Shown here: positions 35,355 to 45,152 of the stretch, in pieces
Layout of the letters: each line of letters begins with the position of its first letter
Position numbering within the stretch: the stretch's first letter is position 1
From: JAGNZR01 sp051659505
Lineage (GTDB): Bacteria > Fusobacteriota > Fusobacteriia > Fusobacteriales > Fusobacteriaceae
NCBI GenBank assembly: GCA_051659505.1
Contig: JBOFOQ010000033.1
Location: forward strand, 1-64,000
Length of the DNA stretch: 64,000 bases
Reading direction: 5' to 3'
Made by a program: the position numbers and the translations under genes
Notes under the pieces: model-generated
What the model saw: the letters and a program-made list of their open reading frames with translations, nothing else
Database searches by the model: none
Told to the model about the DNA's origin: nothing

Positions 35355-38005
35355 TTTTTTCTCTCCCATTTTATATCCCATTTTATCATTTCTCCATTAT
35401 TAGCATCCATAGTACTTTTTCGGTTATCATTATATCGACCTCTAACTCCTTTTTCCATGTTATCTATCGAATCATTACTATACCTAAAACTATACTCCCT
35501 CCCATCATTTGCTGGTGCCATATATTGTGCTAAATAATCTAAGTCTTTTGTTATTGGATTATCCCAGTTTTTTACTATTTCTCTCACCTTTGGTGCACCT
35601 AAAAGTGATGCTTCTACCCACTTATATAACTTCTCTTTAGGGAAGTTATAATTTCCTTTATCTAATATCTTCAAATCTATATCTCCTGCCATTTTCGCTT
35701 CTTCTCTCTGTCTTTCTCCAAATATGATTAACTTATCTCCTATTTCCTGTTCATTTACTTTTTCTATGTCGTCAACTATTAAGGTTATATATGTAGTTAT
35801 ATACCGTGCATCTGGAGAATCTTCTGAATCTGGTCTTTCTTCTCTCCTAAATGTATTTTCTCCTGTTAGTACCCATCTATAGTGTTTTTTACTTGTTGCT
35901 CCATTGAATAAAATGCTGAAACGACCTTTTTGACCAAATACTTCTTCTACTAGTCCCCCTACTTTTCCGTAAAGTGCAATCATATCTTGTTCTTTTTCAT
36001 ATCTTGATGTATCTATCTCAAAATCATCTTCACTTTTTGCATATGCTCCAATTATTGAATACCCACGTCCTCCATTCATCTTTGGTGTTCCTAAATATGC
36101 TTCATATTGACTCCCTTTATATATCCTTTGAACAATAGCAAATGCATTTTTTTCTGTCATTAATCTTGGCTCGGTTATATAATAAAACTCCTCTCCTGGA
36201 AAACTCTCTATATATGTTCGCAGTATTCTTTCTTTCAATTTTTCTGATATCTTTGGTTGGAATTCTTCACTCATTATATAATCATATTCTTTTTTTTCTT
36301 CTGATTTTAAATATTCTTTTGCGTTTTGACTCTTTTCTTTATATCTTTGTTCTTGTTCCTGATTTAGTTCTTGCTTTTTTTTTTCTTGCTTTTGTTTTTC
36401 TTTTTTTTCCTCTTCTTGTTTTTGCTTCCCTGCTTTATGTCTTTTTTTCTTTTTTAGTTTTCCATTTTCATTATATATTTTCTCTATTCCACCTTTTTCT
36501 CCTACTTTATAATTTCGTTCCCATTCTAATTGACCACTCTCATAATAGTACTTTTCTACTCCTTCTAGTTCATCTGCCTTATAATTTCGTTCCCATTCTA
36601 ATTGACCATTCTCATAATAGAACTTTACTACTCCTTCTAGTTTATCTGCCTTATAATTTCGTTCCCATTTTAATTGACCATTCTTATAGTATCCTTTAAA
36701 AACCCCTTCTTTTTCCTCTAATTTATAATTTTCTATTCTTTCTAATTGACCATGTTCATAATATTCTGTACTTTGACCATCTAGTTTTCCTTCTACATAA
36801 CTTCTATCAAATTTTAATTGACCATTTTCGTAGTATTCTATTTCTTGACCGTCTAATTTTTTCCCTTTATATGTTCTTTTCTCTTTTAAGTTACCATTTG
36901 CATAATATGTTTGAACTCCTTCTAATTCACCAAAATTATAATTTTTGCTCTCTTTTAATTGACCATTTTTATAATAGGTTCTTCTTAACCCATCTCTGTT
37001 TCCCATTTTATAACTTTCTTCTATTTCTATTTGGACTTCTTCTGTATCATAATAATATATTACCCTTTTCCCTTCTCGTTTACCGCCTTTATAGTTTTCT
37101 TTCATCCTTAATTTTCCCGTTGATCTATATGTTTTTTTTATACCCTCACGTTGGTCTCCTCTATAATTTTCTTCACTCTCTAATTGACCTGTTTCATAGT
37201 ATAATTTTGACAACCCTTCTCGTTTGTCATCTTTATAGTTTTCTTCCTTTCTTAGCTTTCCATATTCATTATATAATTTGAATAACCCCTCTTTTTTTCC
37301 TGCTTTATAGTTCCTTTCTGCACTTACTCGACCATATTCTGTATATACTAATACTGAACCTTCTAGTTTTCCTTCTCTATAGTTCCCTACCCAGCTTATC
37401 TTCCCTAACATATCGTATTTTTTATACACTCCATCTAGTTTTCCTGATTTGTAATTCACTTCCCATTTTAGCTCCCCACCCTCATGATAGCTTTTTGATG
37501 GACCTTCTAGTTTTCCTTCTTTATAGTTTCCCTCCCAGCTTAATCCTCCTGTTCCTGTTATATATCTTCTCTTTTCTTCATCCCAATCGTAATCTCCCTT
37601 TTCTGAATATCTTTTTATTATTCCATCTAGTTTCCCTGATTTGTAATTTTCTATTAGTTTTAGCTGACCTTTTTTTGAATATCCTTTTGACGTCCCGTCT
37701 AATTTTCCCTCTTTATATCTTTTTTCCCACTTTACTTGACCTTTTTCGTCCTTTGAAATACTTGTCCCTGTAAATCCAAAGAGTTTATTCCACCAACTTA
37801 AACTTTCTTTTTCATACCTTGAAATACTTGTCCCTGTAAATCCTTTTGATTCATTTTTTTTATAATAAACTCCATCTCTTTCTTCTAATTGTGAATATTC
37901 TATTGCTCCTTCTATCTCTTGAAAATCTGAACTTTCAACTGTTTGACTGGTAAAAGACAATATAAACAAACTTATTATTAATAAATATAACTTTTTTCTC
38001 ATCAT
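35351..38005 (-). CDS. Secreted YwqK/MORN-repeat protein, partner of the lipase toxin
   Basis: An 884-residue protein with a signal peptide (KLYLLIISLFILSFTSQTV). Residues about 75-545 form some 17-18 repeats of about 23 residues of the YwqK/MORN-variant type, e.g. GQLKWERNYKADKLEGV. A Lys/Gln/Glu coiled coil follows (about 545-600), then a C-terminal domain without a recognised family (FYYITEPRLMTEKNAFAIVQ to the end). YwqK-like proteins have been named antitoxins; here the gene precedes and overlaps a lipase toxin-like gene, so an immunity or delivery role is possible but not proven. Two starts 3 bases apart share GAGGAGAAAATT. Confidence 0.7.
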   Translation of the reverse strand: MMRKKLYLLIISLFILSFTSQTVESSDFQEIEGAIEYSQLEERDGVYYKKNESKGFTGTSISRYEKESLSWWNKLFGFTGTSISKDEKGQVKWEKRYKEGKLDGTSKGYSKKGQLKLIENYKSGKLDGIIKRYSEKGDYDWDEEKRRYITGTGGLSWEGNYKEGKLEGPSKSYHEGGELKWEVNYKSGKLDGVYKKYDMLGKISWVGNYREGKLEGSVLVYTEYGRVSAERNYKAGKKEGLFKLYNEYGKLRKEENYKDDKREGLSKLYYETGQLESEENYRGDQREGIKKTYRSTGKLRMKENYKGGKREGKRVIYYYDTEEVQIEIEESYKMGNRDGLRRTYYKNGQLKESKNYNFGELEGVQTYYANGNLKEKRTYKGKKLDGQEIEYYENGQLKFDRSYVEGKLDGQSTEYYEHGQLERIENYKLEEKEGVFKGYYKNGQLKWERNYKADKLEGVVKFYYENGQLEWERNYKADELEGVEKYYYESGQLEWERNYKVGEKGGIEKIYNENGKLKKKKRHKAGKQKQEEEKKEKQKQEKKKQELNQEQEQRYKEKSQNAKEYLKSEEKKEYDYIMSEEFQPKISEKLKERILRTYIESFPGEEFYYITEPRLMTEKNAFAIVQRIYKGSQYEAYLGTPKMNGGRGYSIIGAYAKSEDDFEIDTSRYEKEQDMIALYGKVGGLVEEVFGQKGRFSILFNGATSKKHYRWVLTGENTFRREERPDSEDSPDARYITTYITLIVDDIEKVNEQEIGDKLIIFGERQREEAKMAGDIDLKILDKGNYNFPKEKLYKWVEASLLGAPKVREIVKNWDNPITKDLDYLAQYMAPANDGREYSFRYSNDSIDNMEKGVRGRYNDNRKSTMDANNGEMIKWDIKWERKK
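36500..36720. repeat. Near-identical 69-bp tandem repeats in the YwqK-type gene
   Basis: Three consecutive 69-base units (23 codons each) are almost identical at the DNA level, far more so than the older repeats up- and downstream. They encode the repeated NGQLEWERNYKADELEGV-type unit. This points to recent duplication or gene conversion and to copy-number instability. Confidence 0.75.
37753..37842. repeat. 25-bp direct duplication near the YwqK signal region
   Basis: TTGAAATACTTGTCCCTGTA and the following AATCC occur twice, about 65 bases apart, encoding the repeated GFTGTSIS segment just after the signal peptide. Confidence 0.7.
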
Positions 38006-38196
38006 AATTTTCTCCTCATATATAATTTTTATTAAATTTTTAGTTAAAGTGAGATTTTAATAATAAATTATATCATTTTTATAATAAATGTATAGAGAAA
38101 GAAATTATATATAAATGATTAACACTAGCTTGAAATATTTGTGTATATAGGTTATACTTAATCTAGAAATAAAATATAAATTGGAGGTCTTTAAAC

Positions 38197-38883
38197 ATGA
38201 AAAAAATATTAGTTGTTATTTTTACTACCTTAAGTATGCTAACATTGGCGGAGTCTAATATTCCAAAAATATCAGTTCAAGGAATAGGAAATATAGAGGT
38301 GAAGCCAGACAGAGTAGAAATTAATTTTTCAGTTATAACAGAAGATGAAATTACTGAGAAAGCAGTTGAAAAAAATAAAGTTATAATGGAAAAGGTACGT
38401 TTAAAAATAGCGGAGCTTAAAATTGATAAAAAGAATATAAAAACAATAGATTACACTGTGAACAAAATTTCAGAAAACTATAATATTCCAAATCCAGTAT
38501 ATAAATATCAAGTAAGAAACTCTTTTTTAATTGAGATAGAAGATATTAAAAATACGGAAAATATAGTTTCAAAATTGCAAGAGTCTGGAGTAAATTCTGT
38601 TTCAGGAATGAAATTCTCTTCAAGTAAAGAAAAAAGTATTCAATCAGAAGCGATGATACTTGCATATAAAGATGCTTATGATAAAGCAAATTCAGTAGCT
38701 GAATCAACAGGTTACACAATAGAACCATTAGATTTAGTGTACGATCACTTCCCAATGAGAAGAAATTTTACATATAATACAAATAGTTTAAGTGTGAAAT
38801 CTACAAAAACTACAGACTTATTTATACCTGATATTCTAAATATAGAAGTTAATGTTAAAGCTGTTTTTAAGTTGAAAAAATAG
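38197..38883 (+). CDS. SIMPL (DUF541) domain periplasmic protein
   Basis: A 228-residue exported protein. Seen: a signal peptide (ILVVIFTTLSMLTLAESN), ISVQGIGNIEVKPDRVEINF at the start of the SIMPL domain, and the usual ending NIEVNVKAVFKLK. The SIMPL family includes oxidative-stress protection proteins (YggE) and periplasmic multimers; the precise role is not known. It overlaps nothing and is followed after 10 bases by the SLH protein gene, so the two are probably co-transcribed. Confidence 0.85.
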   Translation: MKKILVVIFTTLSMLTLAESNIPKISVQGIGNIEVKPDRVEINFSVITEDEITEKAVEKNKVIMEKVRLKIAELKIDKKNIKTIDYTVNKISENYNIPNPVYKYQVRNSFLIEIEDIKNTENIVSKLQESGVNSVSGMKFSSSKEKSIQSEAMILAYKDAYDKANSVAESTGYTIEPLDLVYDHFPMRRNFTYNTNSLSVKSTKTTDLFIPDILNIEVNVKAVFKLKK

Positions 38884-38893
38884 GAGAATGTAA

Positions 38894-39340
38894 ATGCAGA
38901 AATTAAAAAATATATTAGTTATTATATTAATTTTTCCTACCCTTATGTATGCTGCTAATAAATATGAGGATATACCTAAGGAGCACTGGGCATACAGTTC
39001 TGTGAATAATTTACTAGCTAAGGGAATATTAAAGCAAGATAGCTATAATTTTAGAGGGGAAGAGCAGATTAGTCGTTATGATTTTGTTTATTATCTCTCT
39101 AAAACATTGAATAAGTTAGATTTAGAGAAAACAAATAAAAAAGATTTATTAGTATTAGAAAGTTTAGTATCTGAGTTTTCCAAAGAGTTAACTAAAATGG
39201 GTTTCGATACAGAAACATTTAGCAGTAAAATAAAAAATATAGATGAAACTATCCAATTTCTTAAAGCTATTGTGGAAGAAAATCAAATAACTATAGCGAA
39301 TTTAAAAAAGAGAGTGGATATTTTAGAAAATAAAAAATAA
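38894..39340 (+). CDS. Exported SLH-domain protein with coiled coil
   Basis: A 148-residue secreted protein with signal peptide (NILVIILIFPTLMYA), one S-layer-homology-like domain (YEDIPKEHWAYSSVNNLLAK to ISRYDFVYYLSKTL) and a C-terminal helical segment that looks like a coiled coil (IQFLKAIVEENQITIANLKK). In Gram-negatives of this group such SLH-plus-coil parts tether outer-membrane proteins to the cell wall; here the barrel is absent, so the protein may be a short envelope tether. Function inferred from layout. Confidence 0.65.
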   Translation: MQKLKNILVIILIFPTLMYAANKYEDIPKEHWAYSSVNNLLAKGILKQDSYNFRGEEQISRYDFVYYLSKTLNKLDLEKTNKKDLLVLESLVSEFSKELTKMGFDTETFSSKIKNIDETIQFLKAIVEENQITIANLKKRVDILENKK

Positions 39341-39356
39341 AATGGAGTTGAGAGTA

Positions 39357-40706
39357 ATGGAAAAATTAAGTTTTAGTTATAAGAATGCAATGAAGTTTAT
39401 CAGTGAGCAAGAAATAAACCAAATGGAAAAACAGGTAAAATCAGCAGTAGCAGAACTAGAAGAGGGAACAGGAGCAGGGAATGAATATTTAGGGTGGATA
39501 GATTTACCAAAAAATTATGATAAAAATGAATTTGAAAAAATAAAAGAAGCAGCAATAAAAATACAAAACACTTGTGATGTTCTTTTAGTAGTCGGTATTG
39601 GTGGTTCTTATTTAGGTGCAAGAGCAGCGATAGAATTTTTATCTCATTCATTTCACAATAATTTACCTAAAAATAAAAGAAACGCTCCAGAAATATATTT
39701 TGTAGGTCAAAACATATCAGGGAAATATTTAAAAGACTTATTAGAGGTTTTAGATGGAAAAGATTATGCAATAAATATAATCTCAAAATCAGGTACGACA
39801 ACAGAACCAGCATTAGCATTTAGAGTTTTAAAGAAACATATAGAGGCTAAATACGGAAAAGAAAATGCTAAAAAAAGAATTTTTGCAACAACTGATGCAA
39901 GTAAAGGAGCTCTAAAAAAATTAGCGACAGAGGAAGGGTACGAAACCTTTACAATTCCAGATAACGTAGGAGGAAGATTCTCTGTTTTAACTCCAGTAGG
40001 GCTATTACCAATTGCAACAGCAGGGATTAATATCGATGAATTAATGAAAGGAGCAAGTGATGCTTCAGTTGCATATAAAGCTGATTTTAAAAATAATGAT
40101 TGCTATAAGTATGCAGCTATTAGAAATATTATTAATAGAAAAGGAAAAGATATTGAATTACTTGTTAACTATGAACCAAGACTTCACTTTGTATCTGAGT
40201 GGTGGAAGCAACTTTTTGCAGAATCTGAGGGAAAAGACGGAAAAGGAATATTCCCAGCTTCAGTAGATTTAAGTACTGATTTACACTCTCTTGGTCAATA
40301 TATTCAAGATGGAAAAAGAAATATTTTTGAAACAGTTATAAACATAGAAAAATGTGAAAAAGATGTATTAATAGAAGAAGAAGCAGTGGATTTAGATGGA
40401 CTTAACTATCTAACAGGAAAAGGTTTTGATTTTGTAAATAAGAAAGCTGCAGACGGGACAACATTAGCACATATTGATGGAGGAGTTCCTAATTTAAATG
40501 TAATTATTCCTGAAGCAACTCCTTATCATTTAGGGTACATGTTCTATTTCTTTGAAAAGGCATGTGGAATAAGTGGTTATTTACTAGGAATTAATCCATT
40601 TGATCAACCTGGAGTAGAGACATATAAAAAAAATATGTTTGCACTTCTTGGGAAACCAGGATATGAGGAATTAGCTAAAGAATTAAATGAAAGATTGAAA
40701 AAATAA
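39357..40706 (+). CDS. pgi: Glucose-6-phosphate isomerase
   Basis: A 449-residue isomerase of glycolysis, interconverting glucose-6-phosphate and fructose-6-phosphate. Seen: GIGGSYLGARAAIEFL, the sugar-phosphate SIS motif IISKSGTTTEPALAFR, GGRFSVLTPVGLLPIA with catalytic residues, and GINPFDQPGVETYK near the end. Start ATG 39357 is chosen because GGAGTTGAGAGTA lies before it and the length then equals the usual short bacterial Pgi; the upstream ATG at 39342 lies within the ribosome-site region. Confidence 0.95.
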   Translation: MEKLSFSYKNAMKFISEQEINQMEKQVKSAVAELEEGTGAGNEYLGWIDLPKNYDKNEFEKIKEAAIKIQNTCDVLLVVGIGGSYLGARAAIEFLSHSFHNNLPKNKRNAPEIYFVGQNISGKYLKDLLEVLDGKDYAINIISKSGTTTEPALAFRVLKKHIEAKYGKENAKKRIFATTDASKGALKKLATEEGYETFTIPDNVGGRFSVLTPVGLLPIATAGINIDELMKGASDASVAYKADFKNNDCYKYAAIRNIINRKGKDIELLVNYEPRLHFVSEWWKQLFAESEGKDGKGIFPASVDLSTDLHSLGQYIQDGKRNIFETVINIEKCEKDVLIEEEAVDLDGLNYLTGKGFDFVNKKAADGTTLAHIDGGVPNLNVIIPEATPYHLGYMFYFFEKACGISGYLLGINPFDQPGVETYKKNMFALLGKPGYEELAKELNERLKK

Positions 40707-40840
40707 ATAAATTTGTTATAAAAAATAAATCTTCAAGTTAAGTGTGGAAGTAGTTCATGTTTAATTTGGGGATTTTTTATGAAAGGAAATAAATAATAGG
40801 AAATGAGATAAAATTAAAGTATAATAAGGTTAAATAAATG

Positions 40841-40936
40841 AAAAAAGACCTAATAGGTCTTCTTTGGTCCTTACGGATGCTTAAGCAAAAGCTTTGTTTT
40901 AACTCGTTGTGTCATTTTAAATAGTAATAACAAATA
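40841..40936 (-). ncRNA. tracrRNA of the type II-A CRISPR system
   Basis: The plus strand at 40896-40931 repeats the array repeat with small changes (GTTTTAACTCGTTGTGTCAT and on), so RNA from the minus strand carries the anti-repeat. It continues as a nexus-like segment with a UCC-GUAA-GGA hairpin and ends in the terminator AAGACCT-ATT-AGGTCTT followed by T6 (to about 40841). The antirepeat ends in ...GAGUUAAAAC, close to the SpyCas9 tracrRNA, giving a bulged duplex with the repeat. A minus-strand promoter, TTGCCC-N17-TATTAT, lies just upstream and overlaps the cas9 leader. No other gene lies in 40707-40973. Confidence 0.85.
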
Positions 40937-40973
40937 CATAATAACATATTTTAAGATAGGGGGCAAGAAAAAA

Positions 40974-43900
40974 ATGGGGGAAAAATTAAAAAAAGAAAAT
41001 TATTCAATTGGACTTGATATCGGAACATCCTCAGTTGGGTGGTCAGTAACCAATGAAAGTGGTGATTTGAAAAGGTTTAAAGGGAAATGTATGTTAGGTT
41101 CTTCGCTTTTTGAATCAGCAGAAGTAGCTTTAACTAGAAGAGGTTTTAGAAGTTCAAGAAGAAGACTTCAAAGAAGGCAAGTTAGGATAGAAAATTTACA
41201 AAATTTAGTTCAAAAAGAAATGGCGATAATAGATCCATTGTTCTTTATGAAAATGAAGGAGTCTAAATTATATTTAGAAGATAAAAGTAATGATCCGTTA
41301 AATTTAGATGTATTACTAGGGAAATGGGACGGAAAAAATGGTATAGATAGGAAAGAATTTAAAACAATTTACCACTTAAGAGAATATATAATGAATGCAA
41401 AAGAAAAAGTTGATTTTAGATTAATATATTTAGCTTTACACCACGCTTTAAAATATCGTGGAAATTTTTTGTATCAAGAAATGGAAACATTTTCAGCAGA
41501 AAAAGGCTTAAAAGCTTCTGTAGAGGAATTTTTAGAAGCAATTCAAAGAAAAGAAGAATACGGAGAATACGAAGAAAAAGATGTTGTTGAAATTGAAAAT
41601 ATCTTAAAAGATAAAAAAATGAAAAATAGAGATAAAGAAATAGCTTTAACAGAAGTTTTTATGATGTTAATAAACATTAGTGAGAAAACAATAAAAAAAC
41701 AAAAAGCTACTGCTTTTTCAAAAGCAATGATTGGAGGAAAAGCAAATTTTTCTAAAATGTTTAGTCTTGAAGAAGAAAGTGAGATAAGTTTTAAGTTATC
41801 TGAAGACAAAGCAGAAACAGAATTAGACGGAAAACTAGATGATGACAATGAAAATATTTATCTTTCACTTAAAAATATTTATTCTGCATATATTCTAACC
41901 GAGATATTAAAAGGAGAGACTACAATCTCTCGAGCTATGATTGCGAAATACAACGAACATAGAGATGACTTAAAAAGCTTAAAAAAACTATTAAAAGAAT
42001 ATTTTAATATAAAAATTTATAATGAAATGTTTAGAAATGAAAAATCAAATTATAATTTGTATTTAAAAAATTCTAAAGAATTACCTCAAGAAGAGTTTTG
42101 TAAAAATATAAAGAAAATATTGGAAAGTAAAAAAGATATACTGCAAGAAAATGAAGAGTATAAATATTGTTTATCAAAAATAGAAGAGGGGAATTTTTTA
42201 GCTAAAACAAATACTACTGACAACGGAGCAATACCTTTTCAACTCCACTCTTATGAAGTTCAAAAAATAATAAAAAATCAAGGGGAATATTATCCAACCT
42301 TAAAAGAAAGTTACCTAACAAAAGAAGGAAAAGAAATAAACAAAATAATAAGTATATTAGAGTTTAGAATCCCTTACTATGTAGGACCACTAACCAATAT
42401 AGATGGAAACGAAAAAGATAAGAAGAATAAAAATACACCTTTTTCATGGAGTGAAAGACATAGTGACGAAAAGATTTATCCTTGGAATTTTAATGAAGTT
42501 ATAAATATTGAAAAATCAGCAGAAAATTTCATTTTACGAATGACAAATAAATGTACTTATTTACAGGACAAAGATGTTATCCCTAAAAATTCACTTCTTT
42601 ATTCTGAATTTACACTATTAAATGAACTTAATAAGATTTCTATAGGTGGAAAAATAATATCATCAGACGTAAAAAAATATGTGCTAGAAGAATTATTTGA
42701 AGAATTTCCAAGTATTTCCAAGAAAAAATTACAAGGGAAATTAAAAGAGCATAAACATCCAATGGCTGATAGTGAAATAACAGGATTCCAAAAAGAAACA
42801 GGATTCGTATCCTCTAAAAAATCATATCTAGATTTCAAAAAAATATTAGGTGTTGTAGATAAAAATAACTATGAAATGATAGAAAGAATAATTTTATGGA
42901 TAACTTTATTTGAAGATAAAAAAATCTTGAAATCAAGAATGGAAAAAGAATATCCAGAGCTTTCTATTGAGCAAGTAAAAGATATTTGTAAATTAAAATA
43001 TAAAGGTTGGTCAAGATTAAGTAAAGAGCTATTAGTTGACTTAAAAGCAACAGGGAATTCCTCGAAAATGACTGCTATTTATAGTAAAGATATAGATACT
43101 GTGGGGAAAAATATTTTAGAAATAATGAGAGCAACAAATGAGAATTTTATGCAGATTATTGAAAATAAAGAATTGGGATTTAATGAGGCTATTCAAAAAG
43201 AAAATAGTGATAAATTTAAAGAAGAAAATAAAATTAAATATGAAGATGTTCAGGAACTAGCAGGTTCTCCAGCACTAAAAAAAGGTATTTGGCACTCTAT
43301 AAAAGTTATTAAAGAGATAGTAAATATTATGGGGAATAATCCAAGTAATATTTATTTAGAAGTTGCAAGGGAAGATGGTCAAAAAGGTAAAAGAACAAAT
43401 TCTAGATACAACACGCTAAAAAAGATTTATGAAAAAATAGAGTTTGATATTGATGAGTTTACTCAGTGTGAAAAAGACTTGAAGTCTTATGAAAAAAATC
43501 AAAAAGCTTTAGATAGTGAAAGGTTATATTTATATTTTATACAAAATGGTAAGTGTATGTATACAGGAAAGCCATTAACTGGTGATTTGAGTTGGGGTTA
43601 TGATGTAGATCATATTTTGCCACAGTCTTATATAAAAGATGATAGTTTTGATAACAAAGTGTTGGTGTATAGTGGTACCAATAGAAGAAAAAGTGATTCA
43701 CTTCTTCTTGAAGATGATGTTATTCAAAAAAATATTTTAATGTGGAATAAACTTTTAAAATCTGGTCTTATGACACCGAGTAAATACAAGAGGTTAACAA
43801 GAAAAAAAATTAGTGAAGAAGAAGTTGGGAAATTTATTGCGAGACAGTTAGTAGAGACTAGGCAAATTATAAAAAATGTAGTAACTTTATTACAAGTTGA

Positions 43901-45149
43901 ATTTGCAACTGAAGAAACACAAATACATTTAGTAAAATCTAATTTAATTTCTAATTTCAGAGAAAAGTATGAGTTATACAAAAATAGAAATTTAAATGAT
44001 TTTCACCATGCACACGATGCTTATTTTTTATGTGTTTTAGGAAGTTTTGTTCAAACTTGTTATCCTAATATTTTCAAAAAAGAGTTTAAATATGAAGGGT
44101 ATTTAAGAGATTTTAGGGATAGTGTGAAAGTTGATAAAGAAAGAAAAAATAAATATGGGTGGTTGATATCTAAGTTTGGAGAAGAAGAAATAATAAATCA
44201 AGAAACTGGAGAAATAGTAAAATGGTTAGGAAAAGAAAAAATTGGAAAAATAAAGAAAATAATGGATTATCGAGATGTTTTTGTCGCTAAAAAAGTGGAG
44301 GAACAGACAGGAGAGTTTTATAATCAAACCTTGTATTCGCCTAACTCAGATAAAAAAAATCTTATTCCACAAAAAAGATCATATTTTAAAGATGGACGAC
44401 TTAATGAAGAGTTAGATCCTTTAAAGTATGGTGGTTATAGTGGGGTTAATCCAAGCTATTATTGCATTGTTGAATACTTAAAAAAGAAAAAGATAACACG
44501 TGAATTAATAGGGATACCAACTGTTGTTTCAAAGGATTCAAACAAAGATGCAATAAGAAATTTTTTGAAAAAAGAAACGAATTCAGATGAAATTAAGGTT
44601 CTTGTAAAAAAAATTAATAAATATCAAAAAATATCTTATGAAGGCAATTTGTGGAGTATTGTATCATCTGGAGAAGTAATAAACGCAAGACAATTATACT
44701 TAAATTATAGTGAGCAATTAATGCTAAGTGAAATTAAAGGGAAAACGTTAAAAAATTCTGAGAAATCGCTAGAAGAGAAAAAAGAAAAAAGAAATGAAAT
44801 GGCTTTGAAACTATATTGTATTTTGATGTTTAAAATTAAAGAAGAATTTCCTTGTTTTAAAAATACACTGAAGAAATTAGAAGAAGCTCAAATCGAATTT
44901 GAAAAATTACCATTGGAAGATAAAATAACTCATGTGGATAAAGTAAATTTTATAGATGAGGTTTTAAAAGTATTATCAGCTAGTTCTACAAATGGAAATT
45001 TTAAAAAGTTTTCAGCAGTTTCTAAATTGGGGGATCGAGAGGGACGAATGGGAAGCAAAACACTAACTCCAGACAAAATTGGATTTATAAACACTTCAAT
45101 AACAGGGATGCGTGAAAAGAAAATGACATTAAAAGATTTAGGTTTATAA
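40974..45149 (+). CDS. cas9: Cas9, type II-A RNA-guided endonuclease
   Basis: A 1391-residue Cas9. Nuclease residues seen: RuvC-I Asp15 in GLDIGTSS, the Arg-rich bridge helix GFRSSRRRLQRRQVR, RuvC-II Glu796 in YLEVARED, HNH His880 in DVDHILPQS, and RuvC-III His1012 and Asp1015 in HHAHDAYF. All four RuvC/HNH centres are complete, so it should cut both strands. Length and motifs follow the SpyCas9-like II-A branch, including the LSKSNLISNFREKYELYKNR-like region before HHAHD. The C-terminal PAM-interacting part is not readable as a PAM prediction. Divergent tracrRNA; cas1 follows after 3 bases. Confidence 0.97.
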   Translation: MGEKLKKENYSIGLDIGTSSVGWSVTNESGDLKRFKGKCMLGSSLFESAEVALTRRGFRSSRRRLQRRQVRIENLQNLVQKEMAIIDPLFFMKMKESKLYLEDKSNDPLNLDVLLGKWDGKNGIDRKEFKTIYHLREYIMNAKEKVDFRLIYLALHHALKYRGNFLYQEMETFSAEKGLKASVEEFLEAIQRKEEYGEYEEKDVVEIENILKDKKMKNRDKEIALTEVFMMLINISEKTIKKQKATAFSKAMIGGKANFSKMFSLEEESEISFKLSEDKAETELDGKLDDDNENIYLSLKNIYSAYILTEILKGETTISRAMIAKYNEHRDDLKSLKKLLKEYFNIKIYNEMFRNEKSNYNLYLKNSKELPQEEFCKNIKKILESKKDILQENEEYKYCLSKIEEGNFLAKTNTTDNGAIPFQLHSYEVQKIIKNQGEYYPTLKESYLTKEGKEINKIISILEFRIPYYVGPLTNIDGNEKDKKNKNTPFSWSERHSDEKIYPWNFNEVINIEKSAENFILRMTNKCTYLQDKDVIPKNSLLYSEFTLLNELNKISIGGKIISSDVKKYVLEELFEEFPSISKKKLQGKLKEHKHPMADSEITGFQKETGFVSSKKSYLDFKKILGVVDKNNYEMIERIILWITLFEDKKILKSRMEKEYPELSIEQVKDICKLKYKGWSRLSKELLVDLKATGNSSKMTAIYSKDIDTVGKNILEIMRATNENFMQIIENKELGFNEAIQKENSDKFKEENKIKYEDVQELAGSPALKKGIWHSIKVIKEIVNIMGNNPSNIYLEVAREDGQKGKRTNSRYNTLKKIYEKIEFDIDEFTQCEKDLKSYEKNQKALDSERLYLYFIQNGKCMYTGKPLTGDLSWGYDVDHILPQSYIKDDSFDNKVLVYSGTNRRKSDSLLLEDDVIQKNILMWNKLLKSGLMTPSKYKRLTRKKISEEEVGKFIARQLVETRQIIKNVVTLLQVEFATEETQIHLVKSNLISNFREKYELYKNRNLNDFHHAHDAYFLCVLGSFVQTCYPNIFKKEFKYEGYLRDFRDSVKVDKERKNKYGWLISKFGEEEIINQETGEIVKWLGKEKIGKIKKIMDYRDVFVAKKVEEQTGEFYNQTLYSPNSDKKNLIPQKRSYFKDGRLNEELDPLKYGGYSGVNPSYYCIVEYLKKKKITRELIGIPTVVSKDSNKDAIRNFLKKETNSDEIKVLVKKINKYQKISYEGNLWSIVSSGEVINARQLYLNYSEQLMLSEIKGKTLKNSEKSLEEKKEKRNEMALKLYCILMFKIKEEFPCFKNTLKKLEEAQIEFEKLPLEDKITHVDKVNFIDEVLKVLSASSTNGNFKKFSAVSKLGDREGRMGSKTLTPDKIGFINTSITGMREKKMTLKDLGL

Positions 45150-45152
45150 TAT

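Noticed and set aside
36142..37773. Series of plus-strand frames opposite the YwqK-type gene
   Set aside because: They are Leu/Phe/Ser-rich mirror frames of the repeat protein, lack ribosome sites and have no plausible family.
40896..40931. Solitary CRISPR repeat before cas9
   Set aside because: It differs from the array repeat in the middle and at the end, and on the other strand it reads as the anti-repeat followed by a nexus and terminator; it is the tracrRNA gene.
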